Shown here: in pieces, positions 16,914 through 26,132 of the stretch | Position numbering within the stretch: position 1 is the first letter of the stretch | How the letters are laid out: each line of letters begins with the position of its first letter | Assembly (NCBI GenBank): GCA_021405325.1 | Contig: QWII01000126.1 | Span: 1-64,000 of the forward strand | DNA from: Caldilinea sp. CFX5 | GTDB taxonomy: Bacteria; Chloroflexota; Anaerolineae; Caldilineales; Caldilineaceae | Direction: 5' to 3' | DNA: 64,000 nucleotides | The notes under the pieces: model-generated | What the model saw: only the letters and a program-made list of their open reading frames with translations | Database searches by the model: none | What the model was told of the DNA's origin: nothing | Made by a program: the position numbers and the translations under genes

Positions 16914-18410
16914 ATGACTTACTTACTTGGCATTGATGTTTCAACCACCGCCACCAAAGCGCTCTTGATCGATGAACGCGGCGCCGTGGTTGCCGTTGCC
17001 GCCACCGAATATGATTTTGAAACGCCCCAACCCTTGTGGAGTGAGCAAGACCCGGCGCTCTGGTGGTACGGCGCCATTCGTAGCATTCGTGCGGTTCTTG
17101 AACAATCCGGCGTTGATCCGTCCGCCATTCATGGCATTGGCTTAACCGGCCAAATGCACGGGCTGGTCTTGCTGGATGGCGCTGGCCAGGTGCTGCGGCC
17201 CGCTATTCTCTGGAACGACCAACGCACCGCCGCCCAGTGCGATGAAATTCGCGCCCGGCTGGGTAAAGCCAAACTCATCGCATACACGGGGAACGACGCC
17301 CTCACTGGTTTTACCGCCCCCAAAATTCTCTGGGTGCGTGACCATGAACCGCATGTCTATGACCGCATTCGGCACATCTTGCTGCCCAAAGACTTTGTCC
17401 GCTACCAACTGACCGGTGAACCGGCCATGGATTGCGCTGACGGCGCCGGTACGTTGTTACTCGACCTCAAAAAGCGTAACTGGTCTACTGAGGTGCTGGA
17501 CGCCCTCGCCATCCCACGCGACTGGATGCCGCCCATCTTTGAAGGCCCGGCCATTACCGGTCGCCTGACCGCTGACGCCGCTACGGCCACCGGTTTACCG
17601 GTCGGCACCCCCGTGATTGCCGGCGGTGGCGATCAGGCTGCCCAAGCGGTGGGCGTCGGCGCTGTCCAGGAAGGCATTATTGCGCTTACGTTGGGAACAT
17701 CGGGGGTCGTCTTTGGCAGTGTCAACCATCCTTTCTTTGAACCGGAAGGCCGGCTCCACGCTTTCTGTCACTCGGTTCCCGGTCGTTGGCATCTGATGGG
17801 GGTGATGTTATCTGCCGCCGGCAGTCTCCGCTGGTATCGCGATACCGTTGCCCCCGGCACTGACTATGATCAATTGTTGCAACCCGCCGCTGCGATCCCT
17901 GCCGGCTGCGAAGGGCTGCTCTTCTTGCCCTATCTGACCGGCGAACGCACCCCGCACCCCGATCCGTTGGCTCGTGGTTCCTTTGTCGGTCTCACCGTGC
18001 GTCACACCCTGCCCCACATGACCCGTGCGGTGTTGGAGGGGGTGGCCTTTGGCTTGCGTGATAGCTTTGAACTAATGAAAGGCGTTGGTCTGAGCGCCAT
18101 CCAGCAAGTGCGGGTCTCCGGCGGCGGCGCTCGTAGTCCCCTCTGGCGCCAGATTCTGGCCGATGTGTTGGGCAGCGAATTAGTCACCGTCAACACCACC
18201 GAAGGGGCCGCTTATGGCGCTGCCCTCCTCGCCGGTGTTGGCGCCGGTGTGTGGAACAGCGTTGATGATGCCTGCGCCACCACCATCCAAACCACCGGCC
18301 GCACCACCCCGAACCCTGCCGCCGTCGCCTACTACAACCGGGCCTACGTCCAATATCGCGACCTCTACCCGCTCCTCAAGCCGGTCTTTGCCAATCTGGC
18401 GAGCCTGTAG
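16914..18410 (+). CDS. xylB: xylulokinase
   Basis: 498 residues, the standard length. FGGY-kinase features: YLLGIDVSTTATKALLID at the start (phosphate 1 motif with the conserved Asp), GLTGQMHGLVLLD typical of xylulokinases, AILWNDQRTAAQC, APKILWVRDHEP, PVIAGGGDQAAQAVGVGAV (catalytic-loop Asp) and QVRVSGGGARSPLWRQILAD. It phosphorylates D-xylulose to xylulose 5-phosphate, feeding the pentose phosphate pathway. No xylose isomerase is adjacent. AAAGGAACAA precedes the ATG. Flanked by L,D-transpeptidase genes on the other strand. Confidence 0.93.
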   Translation: MTYLLGIDVSTTATKALLIDERGAVVAVAATEYDFETPQPLWSEQDPALWWYGAIRSIRAVLEQSGVDPSAIHGIGLTGQMHGLVLLDGAGQVLRPAILWNDQRTAAQCDEIRARLGKAKLIAYTGNDALTGFTAPKILWVRDHEPHVYDRIRHILLPKDFVRYQLTGEPAMDCADGAGTLLLDLKKRNWSTEVLDALAIPRDWMPPIFEGPAITGRLTADAATATGLPVGTPVIAGGGDQAAQAVGVGAVQEGIIALTLGTSGVVFGSVNHPFFEPEGRLHAFCHSVPGRWHLMGVMLSAAGSLRWYRDTVAPGTDYDQLLQPAAAIPAGCEGLLFLPYLTGERTPHPDPLARGSFVGLTVRHTLPHMTRAVLEGVAFGLRDSFELMKGVGLSAIQQVRVSGGGARSPLWRQILADVLGSELVTVNTTEGAAYGAALLAGVGAGVWNSVDDACATTIQTTGRTTPNPAAVAYYNRAYVQYRDLYPLLKPVFANLASL

Positions 18411-18510
18411 GCAGGTAGACAGGGAGACAGGTAGACAGGTAGACAGGTAGATACGACCTATTACCCTGTGTCCCTGTGTCCCTATCTACCTGTCTACCTA
18501 TCTACCTATC
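18411..18510. repeat. octamer-repeat hairpin (GTAGACAG / CTGTCTAC units)
   Basis: GTAGACAG units on the left face CTATCTAC/CTGTCTAC units on the right. It exactly fills the gap between the convergent stops of xylB and the LysM transpeptidase, a place where terminators are expected. Confidence 0.88.
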
Positions 18511-18513
18511 CCA

Positions 18514-19608
18514 TCAATAATGCACGTACACTTCCGTCCCTATCGGTGCCCAGTTGTAGAGAATTTGGGCCTCGCCGGGGGTCATGTTGACACAGCCGTG
18601 GCTCATGGGGGCGCCAAAGTTGTTGTGCCAATAGGCGCCGTGGATGGCATAGCCGCTGTAGAAATACATGACCCAAGGCACGCCGGGCAGGTCATAGCCG
18701 GGGCCGACCATGCGTTGACTGCTGTACTTGCGGCCGATAGAGAAGCGCCCGGTGACGGTGGGCGTCGCCGATAGCCCGGAACTGATGTAGGTGTGCAGAA
18801 CGGCAACATCGCCCTGCCAGGCCGTCAACGTTTGATTGCTCAGGTTGACCTCGATCCAACGGCGCCCATCCTTCGGGGCTGAGGCCAGGTTGATCGTTGG
18901 CGCCGTCGGTTTTGCTTCCGGCTGAATGCGCAAGCGCTGGCCGACCCAGACAAATTTTTCATGGGGCAGCCCATTGGCGCGTAGGATTGCTTCGACCGTG
19001 GTATTATGTTCTTCCGCCAACGCGGCTAAGGTATCACCGGCTTTAAAGACATAGATACTTGCTAACTTCGGCTCGGCAGCTTTCTCGTCTTTCACTACGG
19101 CGACCCGCGCCGTGAGGCGTAACTTTTGGCCGACCCAGACCACATTGGGATTGCTCAAACCATTCAGGCGCAGCAAATCGTTGGTGGTCAGGCCATTGCT
19201 TTTGGCAATCTGCGAGAGGGTATCGCCACGCCCTACCACATAGTAACCATTGCCATTGGGTAAGCGGTTGCCGCTGGGCTTTTGCGCGGCCGTTTCCTTC
19301 TCATTGGGCGTTGCGGCCAATCCCGGAATCACCAACCGCTGACCGACATAGATGTAGTCCGGGTTGCTGATGCCGTTGCTTGCCATGAGGGTGCGCATAC
19401 TCACATTGTAGCGCTTGGCAATGACGCTCAGGCTTTCTCCCCGTGCAACCGTGTGAACGCCATCATTGGCATAGAGCGCCGGCGTCCAAAGCGTTGCGCC
19501 GAGTAGAACCAGCAGCGCGCCAAAAACACGAATTACGCTGGCTTGTTTGAAAACGGCTGCCCACTGCGCTTGTTGGAAGATTGGCTGGAACAAAAGCTTA
19601 ATTCGCAT
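18514..19608 (-). CDS. LysM (x3) L,D-transpeptidase, exported
   Basis: 364 residues. An N-terminal hydrophobic segment (VIRVFGALLVLLGATLWTPA) is followed by three LysM repeats, at about residues 52-95, 120-163 and 185-228, each with the H/Y-TVxxGESLSxIA-like start and N-GLSNPxxVWVGQKL-like end. The last 120 residues are a YkuD domain with HGAYWHNNFGAPMSHGCVNM, keeping His and Cys. LysM binds glycan strands and anchors the enzyme in the wall. GAAAGG precedes the ATG. Related to the shorter enzyme at 15986-16774, whose active-site stretch is nearly the same. Confidence 0.93.
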   Translation of the reverse strand: MRIKLLFQPIFQQAQWAAVFKQASVIRVFGALLVLLGATLWTPALYANDGVHTVARGESLSVIAKRYNVSMRTLMASNGISNPDYIYVGQRLVIPGLAATPNEKETAAQKPSGNRLPNGNGYYVVGRGDTLSQIAKSNGLTTNDLLRLNGLSNPNVVWVGQKLRLTARVAVVKDEKAAEPKLASIYVFKAGDTLAALAEEHNTTVEAILRANGLPHEKFVWVGQRLRIQPEAKPTAPTINLASAPKDGRRWIEVNLSNQTLTAWQGDVAVLHTYISSGLSATPTVTGRFSIGRKYSSQRMVGPGYDLPGVPWVMYFYSGYAIHGAYWHNNFGAPMSHGCVNMTPGEAQILYNWAPIGTEVYVHY

Positions 19609-19690
19609 AATAGCAACCTTTCGTTCAACAAAACAATTTTTGTAGATGAACGTTCGGCGGAATGTATTGGTTCATCAATAAAAACAGAAT

Positions 19691-19767
19691 CAGTAGTCCG
19701 CAGTCGTATAGTCCAGAGTCCAGAGTCGGGTTATTGCGATCCTGGTTGTGTTGCGGTCTACTGAGAA
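19691..19767. repeat. CAGTAGTCCGCAG...CTACTGAG palindrome, copy 1
   Basis: Begins CAGTAGTCCGCAGTCGTATA and ends GCGGTCTACTGAGAAT, inverted ends TCAGTAG/CTACTGA. The same beginning and end occur at 61882-61962; the left half also at 36698-36729. Confidence 0.7.
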
Positions 19768-19780
19768 TCAGCCCCTGGAT

Positions 19781-20812
19781 TTAACTAACATACATACTGG
19801 CCCAATTTGTCTGATCAGCGCGCATGGCAATGGCGAGTACGCCATCAGGCCCAAAGTTGGAGGCCAGGTAGCGCAATGATTGCGGGCGGTCATCGCCGCC
19901 TTCATCGGTCAGCAGCAACTGTTCACAAAAGGCTGCAATGTCCTGAATAATACGCTCATAGCGGTAATAGGCCAACGCCGTCGGATTGACCTCGGTCGGG
20001 CCATATCCCTGATAAAAAAACGCCTCTTCTGTTTCCGGTTTATGCCAACCGCCGCCTAACCCGCCGCCCGCAAACATCAAATCGCGCTCTTTCGGCGCCC
20101 ACAGTGGCGCATCCCAATCGACAATGTAGAGGAAGCCACCGGCGTCAATCAGAAAATTGCCGGCGTGCAGATCGGTATGGCAAACCGTATAGGTCAGCGG
20201 TTGTTTCTGTAACTGTTGGGCAAGCTGCTCGGTGCGGGCGATAAGTTCGAGAATGGTGGTGCGATTGCTTTGTAAAAGCTGGGCCGCTTGCTGGGCGACC
20301 GGCTCGGTAAAGGTCTCAACCGCCGTTTGGGCCAGAAAGTTTTTAACGCTGGTGCGCCACTGGGCAGAATAGGCTTCTCGGGCAATAGCGCTCGTTAGGG
20401 CAGGGGAGAAGGTTGTTGTGTGAATTCGTTTCAGCGCCGTCCCCAGTGTGCGCCAATGGGCTTCGGTCAGCGCCACTTCATAGCCATTCCCCCCCTCGAC
20501 AAACCGGTAGAGAATCACTTTGAAGTCGTCCAGCGTCGTCCACAGGCAACCGTTGTTGGCAGGTAGGGGGGGAATAATTTGAGGAACGCCCTGGTCGCTC
20601 AGATATTTGGGTAAGGCCACAGCCGTTTCATCAAAAGGTCCACGGCGTAACTTGACAAAGTAGGCTGTGACAGCCGCAGTAACGGCCCGATAAACGGCGG
20701 CATTGACATCGGCGCCAACCGGCAGAAAGGCGAGCTGGTCGGCCTCCATCCCATAGGCATTCCGCAGACAGGCAACTATCTTTTCATCGGAAAGATCCGG
20801 TTTTTCCAGCAT
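19781..20812 (-). CDS. aminoglycoside-phosphotransferase-family kinase
   Basis: 343 residues of the protein-kinase-like APH fold. VCHTDLHAGNFLIDAGGFLYIVDWD contains the catalytic-loop HxDxxxxN and the metal-binding D-W-D. AAVYRAVTAAVTAYFVKL near the N-terminus fits the ATP-binding beta-sheet with its lysine. The family phosphorylates aminoglycosides, choline, homoserine, sugars or other small molecules, and this one cannot be assigned. The start has no clear ribosome site. Stop is 38 bases after a dispersed repeat. No partner genes. Confidence 0.8.
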   Translation of the reverse strand: MLEKPDLSDEKIVACLRNAYGMEADQLAFLPVGADVNAAVYRAVTAAVTAYFVKLRRGPFDETAVALPKYLSDQGVPQIIPPLPANNGCLWTTLDDFKVILYRFVEGGNGYEVALTEAHWRTLGTALKRIHTTTFSPALTSAIAREAYSAQWRTSVKNFLAQTAVETFTEPVAQQAAQLLQSNRTTILELIARTEQLAQQLQKQPLTYTVCHTDLHAGNFLIDAGGFLYIVDWDAPLWAPKERDLMFAGGGLGGGWHKPETEEAFFYQGYGPTEVNPTALAYYRYERIIQDIAAFCEQLLLTDEGGDDRPQSLRYLASNFGPDGVLAIAMRADQTNWASMYVS

Positions 20813-20902
20813 GAGCGTGCGCCGTTTTCGCTGTGAAAAGTAGGATAAGCATTAATGGCTACAACCATACCGGGTCGTTTATACGGTTGCAGATATGAAA
20901 AA

Positions 20903-20960
20903 GGAGTTATACAGTCATTGAAGTCGTCAACGTTCGGCTATCCAATAACTGTATAACTCC
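20903..20960 (-). terminator. intrinsic terminator of the tRNA-Leu gene
   Basis: Arms 20948-20960 and 20903-20915 form a perfect 13-bp stem (GGAGTTATACAGT) and the minus strand continues with CCTTTTTC. It lies ten bases beyond the tRNA 3' end. Confidence 0.8.
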
Positions 20961-20969
20961 CCAAGGAAG

Positions 20970-21481
<512 letters not shown>

Positions 21482-21490
21482 TCTAGCCCC

Positions 21491-21519
21491 ATTGTATGCT
21501 GTTTTGAGAGAAATGTCAA
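21491..21519 (-). promoter_or_regulatory. sigma-70-type promoter of tRNA-Leu(UAA)
   Basis: On the minus strand TTGACA (21514-21519), 17 bases, then TACAAT (21491-21496). Start would fall about six bases before the tRNA 5' end. Confidence 0.8.
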
Positions 21520-21560
21520 CCCATCTCAGGTTGCAAACACACATTTTTATTCTTGCAACC

Positions 21561-21674
21561 TTACAGCGGCCCCCAAAGCGCACCCACCAACAACAGCAGA
21601 AACAAGACAACCAGCACGAGTAACTTCCAGCCATCCAGCGGCCATTCAAAATAAGGCGGTCTTTGGTCATTCAT
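21561..21674 (-). CDS. 37-residue single-pass membrane peptide
   Basis: The frame begins with ATG at 21674 and overlaps the stop of the upstream HhH protein by four bases (ATGA), so it is translationally coupled. The peptide starts MNDQRPPYFEWPLDGWK and continues with an unbroken hydrophobic helix (LLVLVVLFLLLLVGALWGPL) to the stop at 21561. A soluble charged N-terminus and a C-terminal membrane helix suggest a small membrane subunit. No known family is recognised. It is the last gene of its operon, 42 bases before the tRNA-Leu promoter. Confidence 0.65.
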   Translation of the reverse strand: MNDQRPPYFEWPLDGWKLLVLVVLFLLLLVGALWGPL

Positions 21675-22777
21675 GCCAGCAGTCCTTCGTTGCGCCGTTT
21701 CATATTCGCCAACCGTACAGCCGCGGCGATCCACCCTTCAAAATCATTCTCTTCGCCAACGGTGGGCGCAGGAACGATCTTCGCCAGTTCATCGGGCAGG
21801 GCGCCGGCCAGTTGTTCATAGGTGCAGAGGCCCGCTTTGTAGAGCAGATCGGCGGTGATGGCGCCGATGCCGTCGATGCGGGTGAAATCATCGAGCGGCC
21901 CACGGAAGGTGGTCTGCCAGCGTTGATACTTTTCCGCCAGTTCACGCGCTTGGGTGCGCCAGGCGTTGATGTCGGCATTGGGTTTGGCCCGCGTAACGCG
22001 GCGCAAGGTTTCAAGATCGCTTTCGGCCATCTGGCGCCAGGTGTAGATGCCAACGCCATAGAGGCGCCGTTTGTACGCTTCCCCAACGCCGCGAATCATT
22101 GCTAAGTTGTCGGGGTGATCAAGGGCTGGATCGGCGGTCGTCGTCACTGTGGCTGATTGAACGGTCGGCGGCGGCGTTGCGACTGACGTGGCGCGTGGTG
22201 CGTGCGCTTCCACCCCGTTCAGCGGCGCGGCCGACTGTTCTGTGCCATTCCGGCTCTCAGCGCCAGACAAGGTCGTGGCAACCAGGGGCGGATCCGGTCG
22301 CTTTTGCGCTGCGGTCAGCGTGGCGACGGGCGCTGTGGTGGATAGCTCTGACGGGTGAGCAACCGGCGCCTGGGCCACGGCATTCTGTAAAGCCGCCAGT
22401 GTCGCCGGGTTGATGCGGGCCGGGGTCGTGACAACGGGTTCAGGGGGGGGCGCCACGATGACCTTGGCCCGTGGTTCAGCGCCCATTTCGACGCTATCAG
22501 CCGTAGCGTGCTGTTCACTTTCCAGGTAGACGCCCGGGCTGCGATAGGAAAAGGCCCAAGCCGGATTCGATTCGTCCTGCGCTGCGTCATCGTGATCCAG
22601 GCGCGGGTTGTCAACAGGCGCGGGATAAGCAGTGGTCGCCGCCGCCTGTCCTCCTTGCGCCTGTCGTTTACCCCGGTAATATAGCCACTCCCAGAGGGTG
22701 GAAGCCGCAAAGCCGAGAATAAAACCGGCCAGCACCAACCACAGCCCTTGAAAGGAGAGGAACTCTATACCCGCCAC
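21671..22777 (-). CDS. membrane-anchored protein with helix-hairpin-helix (DUF4332-like) repeats
   Basis: 368 residues. Residues 10-38 (LWLVLAGFILGFAASTLWEWLYYR) are one membrane helix; 40-230 are low complexity rich in Ala, Pro, Thr and Val; the last 130 residues hold two helix-hairpin-helix units, DNLAMIRGVGEAYKRRLYGVGIYT and DDFTRIDGIGAITADLLYKAGLCTYEQLA. The G-V-G/G-I-G turns are typical of HhH motifs that bind DNA or mediate assembly, as in proteins annotated with DUF4332. A good promoter (22854-22881) precedes it. It is coupled to the 37-residue membrane peptide. Function unknown; DNA tethering to the membrane is only a guess. Confidence 0.7.
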   Translation of the reverse strand: MAGIEFLSFQGLWLVLAGFILGFAASTLWEWLYYRGKRQAQGGQAAATTAYPAPVDNPRLDHDDAAQDESNPAWAFSYRSPGVYLESEQHATADSVEMGAEPRAKVIVAPPPEPVVTTPARINPATLAALQNAVAQAPVAHPSELSTTAPVATLTAAQKRPDPPLVATTLSGAESRNGTEQSAAPLNGVEAHAPRATSVATPPPTVQSATVTTTADPALDHPDNLAMIRGVGEAYKRRLYGVGIYTWRQMAESDLETLRRVTRAKPNADINAWRTQARELAEKYQRWQTTFRGPLDDFTRIDGIGAITADLLYKAGLCTYEQLAGALPDELAKIVPAPTVGEENDFEGWIAAAVRLANMKRRNEGLLA

Positions 22778-22853
22778 GATTGCCTCATGTCTCTGCTCAG
22801 AAAAATTGTCGTACCTATTTGCGCCAGCAAATTACAACGAATGTCGCGGCTCT

Positions 22854-22881
22854 ATCATACCATAAGCTGGATAGATGTCAA
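22854..22881 (-). promoter_or_regulatory. promoter of the HhH membrane protein gene
   Basis: Minus strand TTGACA (22876-22881), 16 bases, TATGAT (22854-22859). Confidence 0.65.
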
Positions 22882-22911
22882 CGCAGGGTGTAAAGTTTCG
22901 TAAGCGCTAAG

Positions 22912-22980
22912 GCGAGTGCGTTGCACGGGTCAGCCCATAATGCTATTACAGGATGGTGGTGACCCGTGCAACGCACTCGC
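22912..22980. repeat. perfect 21-bp intergenic hairpin
   Basis: Arms 22912-22932 and 22960-22980 (GCGAGTGCGTTGCACGGGTC...) are perfect complements around 27 bases. It lies right after the stop of the RNA methyltransferase, with no T-run on the minus strand. Confidence 0.85.
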
Positions 22981-22984
22981 TGGT

Positions 22985-23773
22985 CTACCAGTTTACCTGC
23001 CGGCGTTGGCGCGCCGCCTCAAAAAGAATCACCGTACCCGCCATTGCGGCGTTGAGTGATTCAACCTGGCCGTGCATGGGAATGGCAATTGACTGGGCCA
23101 CTTGATATGCGGTTGGGCTGGCGCCCGCCGCTTCGCCCCCCACAACGAGGGCCGCAGGCGCGCGCCAATCGACGGCATCATAGGCCAGGGACGCGCCAGC
23201 CTGGGCCAGATAGACCGTCATGTCCGTCGGTAACAAGGCTTGGATGGCCGGCCAATTCGGGCAAAGGCGCAACGGCAGCCGAAAATGGGCGCCCATGCCG
23301 GCGCGCAAGACTTTGTCGTTGTAGGGATCAACCGTTTCCGGGCCAAAGATCGCCAGCGTTACCCCCGCCGCCTCGGCAGCGCGCAAAAGTGTGCCGGCGT
23401 TACCGGGGTCGCGCACCTGATCGAGAATCAAGACGAAATCGACACGCGCCGGTAGTGGCAACACAGGCAACGTCACCACAGCGACAACGCCTTGCGGCGT
23501 CACCGTTTCGGTCAGCGAAGCCAGCACAGCGACGTTACAGGCCAACAGGTCAACCTTGGCTGCCGTAAGCGTTGCCAGCAACTGTTGGGCTTCTCCATGC
23601 TCCGCGACCAGTTCAGGCGCAAAATAGAGTTCGCGCACCGGCGCCCCGCTCTGGAACGCATCGCGCACCAGGCGCACCCCTTCCAGCAGGAGGGCGTTGC
23701 TTTTGTGGCGCTGTCGCCGTCGTTGCAATTTACGCGCTTCTTTGACGCGGGCGTTGTCGAGACTGGTGATCAT
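22985..23773 (-). CDS. TrmH/SpoU-family RNA 2'-O-methyltransferase
   Basis: 262 residues of the SPOUT class. The N-terminal part ITSLDNARVKEARKLQRRRQ is the substrate-binding extension of 23S rRNA methyltransferases. The knot motifs are VDFVLILDQVRDPGNAGTLLRAAEAAG (motif 1, with N and R), LALVVGGEAAG-like motif 2 (AALVVGGEAAGASP) and IPMHGQVESLNAAMAGTVILFE (motif 3, with N and the SAM-binding loop). It would methylate a ribose in rRNA or tRNA. It lies downstream of rplT on the same strand but beyond a terminator. Confidence 0.9.
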   Translation of the reverse strand: MITSLDNARVKEARKLQRRRQRHKSNALLLEGVRLVRDAFQSGAPVRELYFAPELVAEHGEAQQLLATLTAAKVDLLACNVAVLASLTETVTPQGVVAVVTLPVLPLPARVDFVLILDQVRDPGNAGTLLRAAEAAGVTLAIFGPETVDPYNDKVLRAGMGAHFRLPLRLCPNWPAIQALLPTDMTVYLAQAGASLAYDAVDWRAPAALVVGGEAAGASPTAYQVAQSIAIPMHGQVESLNAAMAGTVILFEAARQRRQVNW

Positions 23774-23800
23774 GGCTGGGTTGGTTGGCTAGTTCGTTGA

Positions 23801-23847
23801 TTGGTTAATTCGGTGGTTGAGCTTGTCGAAACCACCGAATTAACCAA
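23801..23847. repeat. perfect 18-bp hairpin
   Basis: TTGGTTAATTCGGTGGTT (23801-23818) pairs with 23830-23847 around an 11-base loop. Located between rplT and the RNA methyltransferase. Confidence 0.8.
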
Positions 23848-23854
23848 TGTCGAG

Positions 23855-23888
23855 AAAATAAGAACGGCAGGAGCCAATGCCCCTGCCG
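23855..23888 (-). terminator. intrinsic terminator of the infC-rpmI-rplT operon
   Basis: On the minus strand CGGCAGG...CCTGCCG (23882-23888 with 23865-23871) is followed by TTCTTATTTTC. It lies 29 bases after the rplT stop. Confidence 0.7.
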
Positions 23889-23916
23889 TCATCTGTCTGC
23901 CAGTTGAAAAGGATGC

Positions 23917-24273
23917 TTAACTCAATTGCGCCTTGGCGACTTCGGCCAATTTAGCAAAGGCGCCGGCGTCGTGGATGGCAAGGTGCGACAACACTTTGCG
24001 ATCCACCTGGACATTGGCCTGCTTCAAGCCATGAACAAACTGACTGTAGTTCAGATCATTCAGGCGGGCAGCGGCATTGATACGCGCAATCCAGAGGCGG
24101 CGGAAATCCCGCTTGCGATTGCGGCGGTCGCGGAAAGCATAGAAGAGCGACTTGAGCATGGCTTCGTTGGCGCGGCGGAACAGCCGATGTTTGGAGCCAA
24201 GTTGGCCTTTGGTAAATTTCAAAACTTTTTTATGCCGACGATGGGCATAAACCTTTGGTCGTGAACGTGGCAT
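23917..24273 (-). CDS. rplT: 50S ribosomal protein L20
   Basis: 118 residues, the normal length. The N-terminus MPRSRPKVYAHRRHKKVLKF is basic and disordered as in all L20 proteins, then GQLGSKHRLFRRANEAMLKS and FRRLWIARINAAARLNDLNYS, the most conserved stretch. L20 binds 23S rRNA early in assembly and in several bacteria represses its own operon by binding the leader. Third gene after infC and rpmI on the same strand; a 185-bp spacer with an octamer-type repeat separates it from rpmI. Confidence 0.97.
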   Translation of the reverse strand: MPRSRPKVYAHRRHKKVLKFTKGQLGSKHRLFRRANEAMLKSLFYAFRDRRNRKRDFRRLWIARINAAARLNDLNYSQFVHGLKQANVQVDRKVLSHLAIHDAGAFAKLAEVAKAQLS

Positions 24274-24358
24274 TTTTTCTTATTCCTTTCCGTGAGGGCG
24301 GAATCTGCTGACAGATCCTCTTCTGGGCCGATCACGTGCTGGTCAATTGGATTATTTA

Positions 24359-24451
24359 CAGTAAATCAGTCGGACAGTAGTTCAGTAAGACAGTAAATCA
24401 GTGAGACAGTTTACACTGCTGTACTGTCCTACTGAACCACTGACCTACTGT
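24359..24451. repeat. octamer-repeat imperfect hairpin (CAGTAAGA/ CAGTGAGA type) inside the ribosomal operon
   Basis: CAGTAAATCAGT, CAGTAAGA and CAGTGAGA units on one side, CTGTCCTA/CTGACCTA units on the other. It fills the rpmI-rplT spacer. Relatives at 33364-33455 and 41202-41302. Confidence 0.75.
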
Positions 24452-24458
24452 TCCATGG

Positions 24459-24665
24459 CTATTCAGCGGCGCTGCCAGCAATCTTCTTGACCAACTTCAC
24501 ATTGGCCTTGACGGTGCTGGGAATCGCGTGGCGGAAGTCGCTGTTGACGTTACTCCGCTTCTTGCGGCGCAAGTGGGTGCGACCGGCGCGCATCCGCATC
24601 AGTTTCCCATTTTTGGTAATGCGGAAGCGCTTGGCCGCGCCCTTGTGTGTCTTTAACTTTGGCAT
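24459..24665 (-). CDS. rpmI: 50S ribosomal protein L35
   Basis: 68 residues. [20 protein letters not shown] is the family's invariant N-terminus, and [25 protein letters not shown]... follows. Small, very basic, part of the 50S subunit. Second gene of the infC-rpmI-rplT operon, with an attenuator-like hairpin 55 bases upstream of its start. Confidence 0.96.
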   Translation of the reverse strand: MPKLKTHKGAAKRFRITKNGKLMRMRAGRTHLRRKKRSNVNSDFRHAIPSTVKANVKLVKKIAGSAAE

Positions 24666-24720
24666 AATCGTCCTCTTCTATACAACTCAACCGGCAAAAC
24701 TTCGCAACTGGCAGACATAT

Positions 24721-24744
24721 AAAAACGGGCATTTGCCCGTTTTT
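24721..24744 (-). terminator. attenuator-like terminator upstream of rpmI
   Basis: AAAAACGGGC/GCCCGTTTTT forms a 10-bp stem with a 4-base loop and a U-rich 3' side. It lies in the 207-base leader between infC and rpmI, 56 bases before the rpmI start. In Bacillus and others such leader terminators mediate L20 control; here that is inference. Confidence 0.7.
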
Positions 24745-24872
24745 ATGTACAACTGTTTTTTTGTCCATCCGCAGACGTTACCAACCCGTACTCATGTCTT
24801 TTATACGGTCTATCTGGTGACGATCGTGGATAACAAAGTAGGACCCAGGAAAACAGGGTCAAGTTACCCAGG

Positions 24873-25409
24873 CTACGATGGCGTCAGCAGCATGATCATG
24901 CTGCGACCATCAAAGGACGGCATGGATTCTACGGTCGTCACATCTTTGACTTCCTCAGCAACGCGTTGTAACAACTCCTGCGCTACTTCGGGATGGGCCA
25001 TTTCACGCCCTTTGAACTTGATGCGCACACGAGTCTTGGCGCCGTCTTTGGCAAATTTGCGGATTTTGGTGAGCGCAACTTGAATATCATGCTCGTCCGT
25101 GCGCGGACTCAGTTTCAGCTCTTTGATCTCGATCTGCTTCTGCGCTTTGCGGGATTCCCGTTCGCGCTTCTGCTTCTCATAGAGATATTTCCCATAATCC
25201 ATCAGACGGCAAACCGGCGGATTGGCATTCGGGGCCACTTCCACCAAATCCAGTTCCCGTTGCATGGCGATGTTCAGCGCATCACGCACCTGCATCACCC
25301 CAAGCTGTGAACCGTCTCCATCGATGACTCGAACCTCGCGCGCGCGAATCTGATGATTCACCCGCGTCTCAATCTGGGCACTTCGGTAAGGGGCAGCGCT
25401 TCTTCCTAT
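24873..25409 (-). CDS. infC: translation initiation factor IF-3, probable AUA start
   Basis: 178 residues from an ATA at 25407-25409. VNHQIRAREVRVIDGDGSQLGVM, then LDLVEVAPNANPPVCRLMDYGK (IF3-N), LSPRTDEHDIQVALTKIRKF and KFKGREMAHPEVAQELL (IF3-C) leave no doubt of the family. AAGGAG ends seven bases before the ATA, and no ATG or GTG is in a usable place; the open frame's only earlier initiator is a TTG at 25430 that would lie upstream of the ribosome site. infC commonly uses a non-standard codon (AUU in E. coli), which lets IF-3 limit its own synthesis. Promoter at 25456-25485. First gene of the operon. Confidence 0.93.
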   Translation of the reverse strand: MGRSAAPYRSAQIETRVNHQIRAREVRVIDGDGSQLGVMQVRDALNIAMQRELDLVEVAPNANPPVCRLMDYGKYLYEKQKRERESRKAQKQIEIKELKLSPRTDEHDIQVALTKIRKFAKDGAKTRVRIKFKGREMAHPEVAQELLQRVAEEVKDVTTVESMPSFDGRSMIMLLTPS

Positions 25410-25455
25410 GGTCGGACTCCTTCGAATCAAAAAAGTATAAACAAAATGAGTCTAT

Positions 25456-25481
25456 AGTATAGCACTGAAAAGCGGTGCGCG

Positions 25482-25485
<4 letters not shown>
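25456..25485 (-). promoter_or_regulatory. promoter of infC-rpmI-rplT
   Basis: Minus strand TTGACG (25480-25485), 18 bases, TATACT (25456-25461). The -35 box overlaps the end of pdxT. Confidence 0.7.
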
Positions 25486-26132
<647 letters not shown>

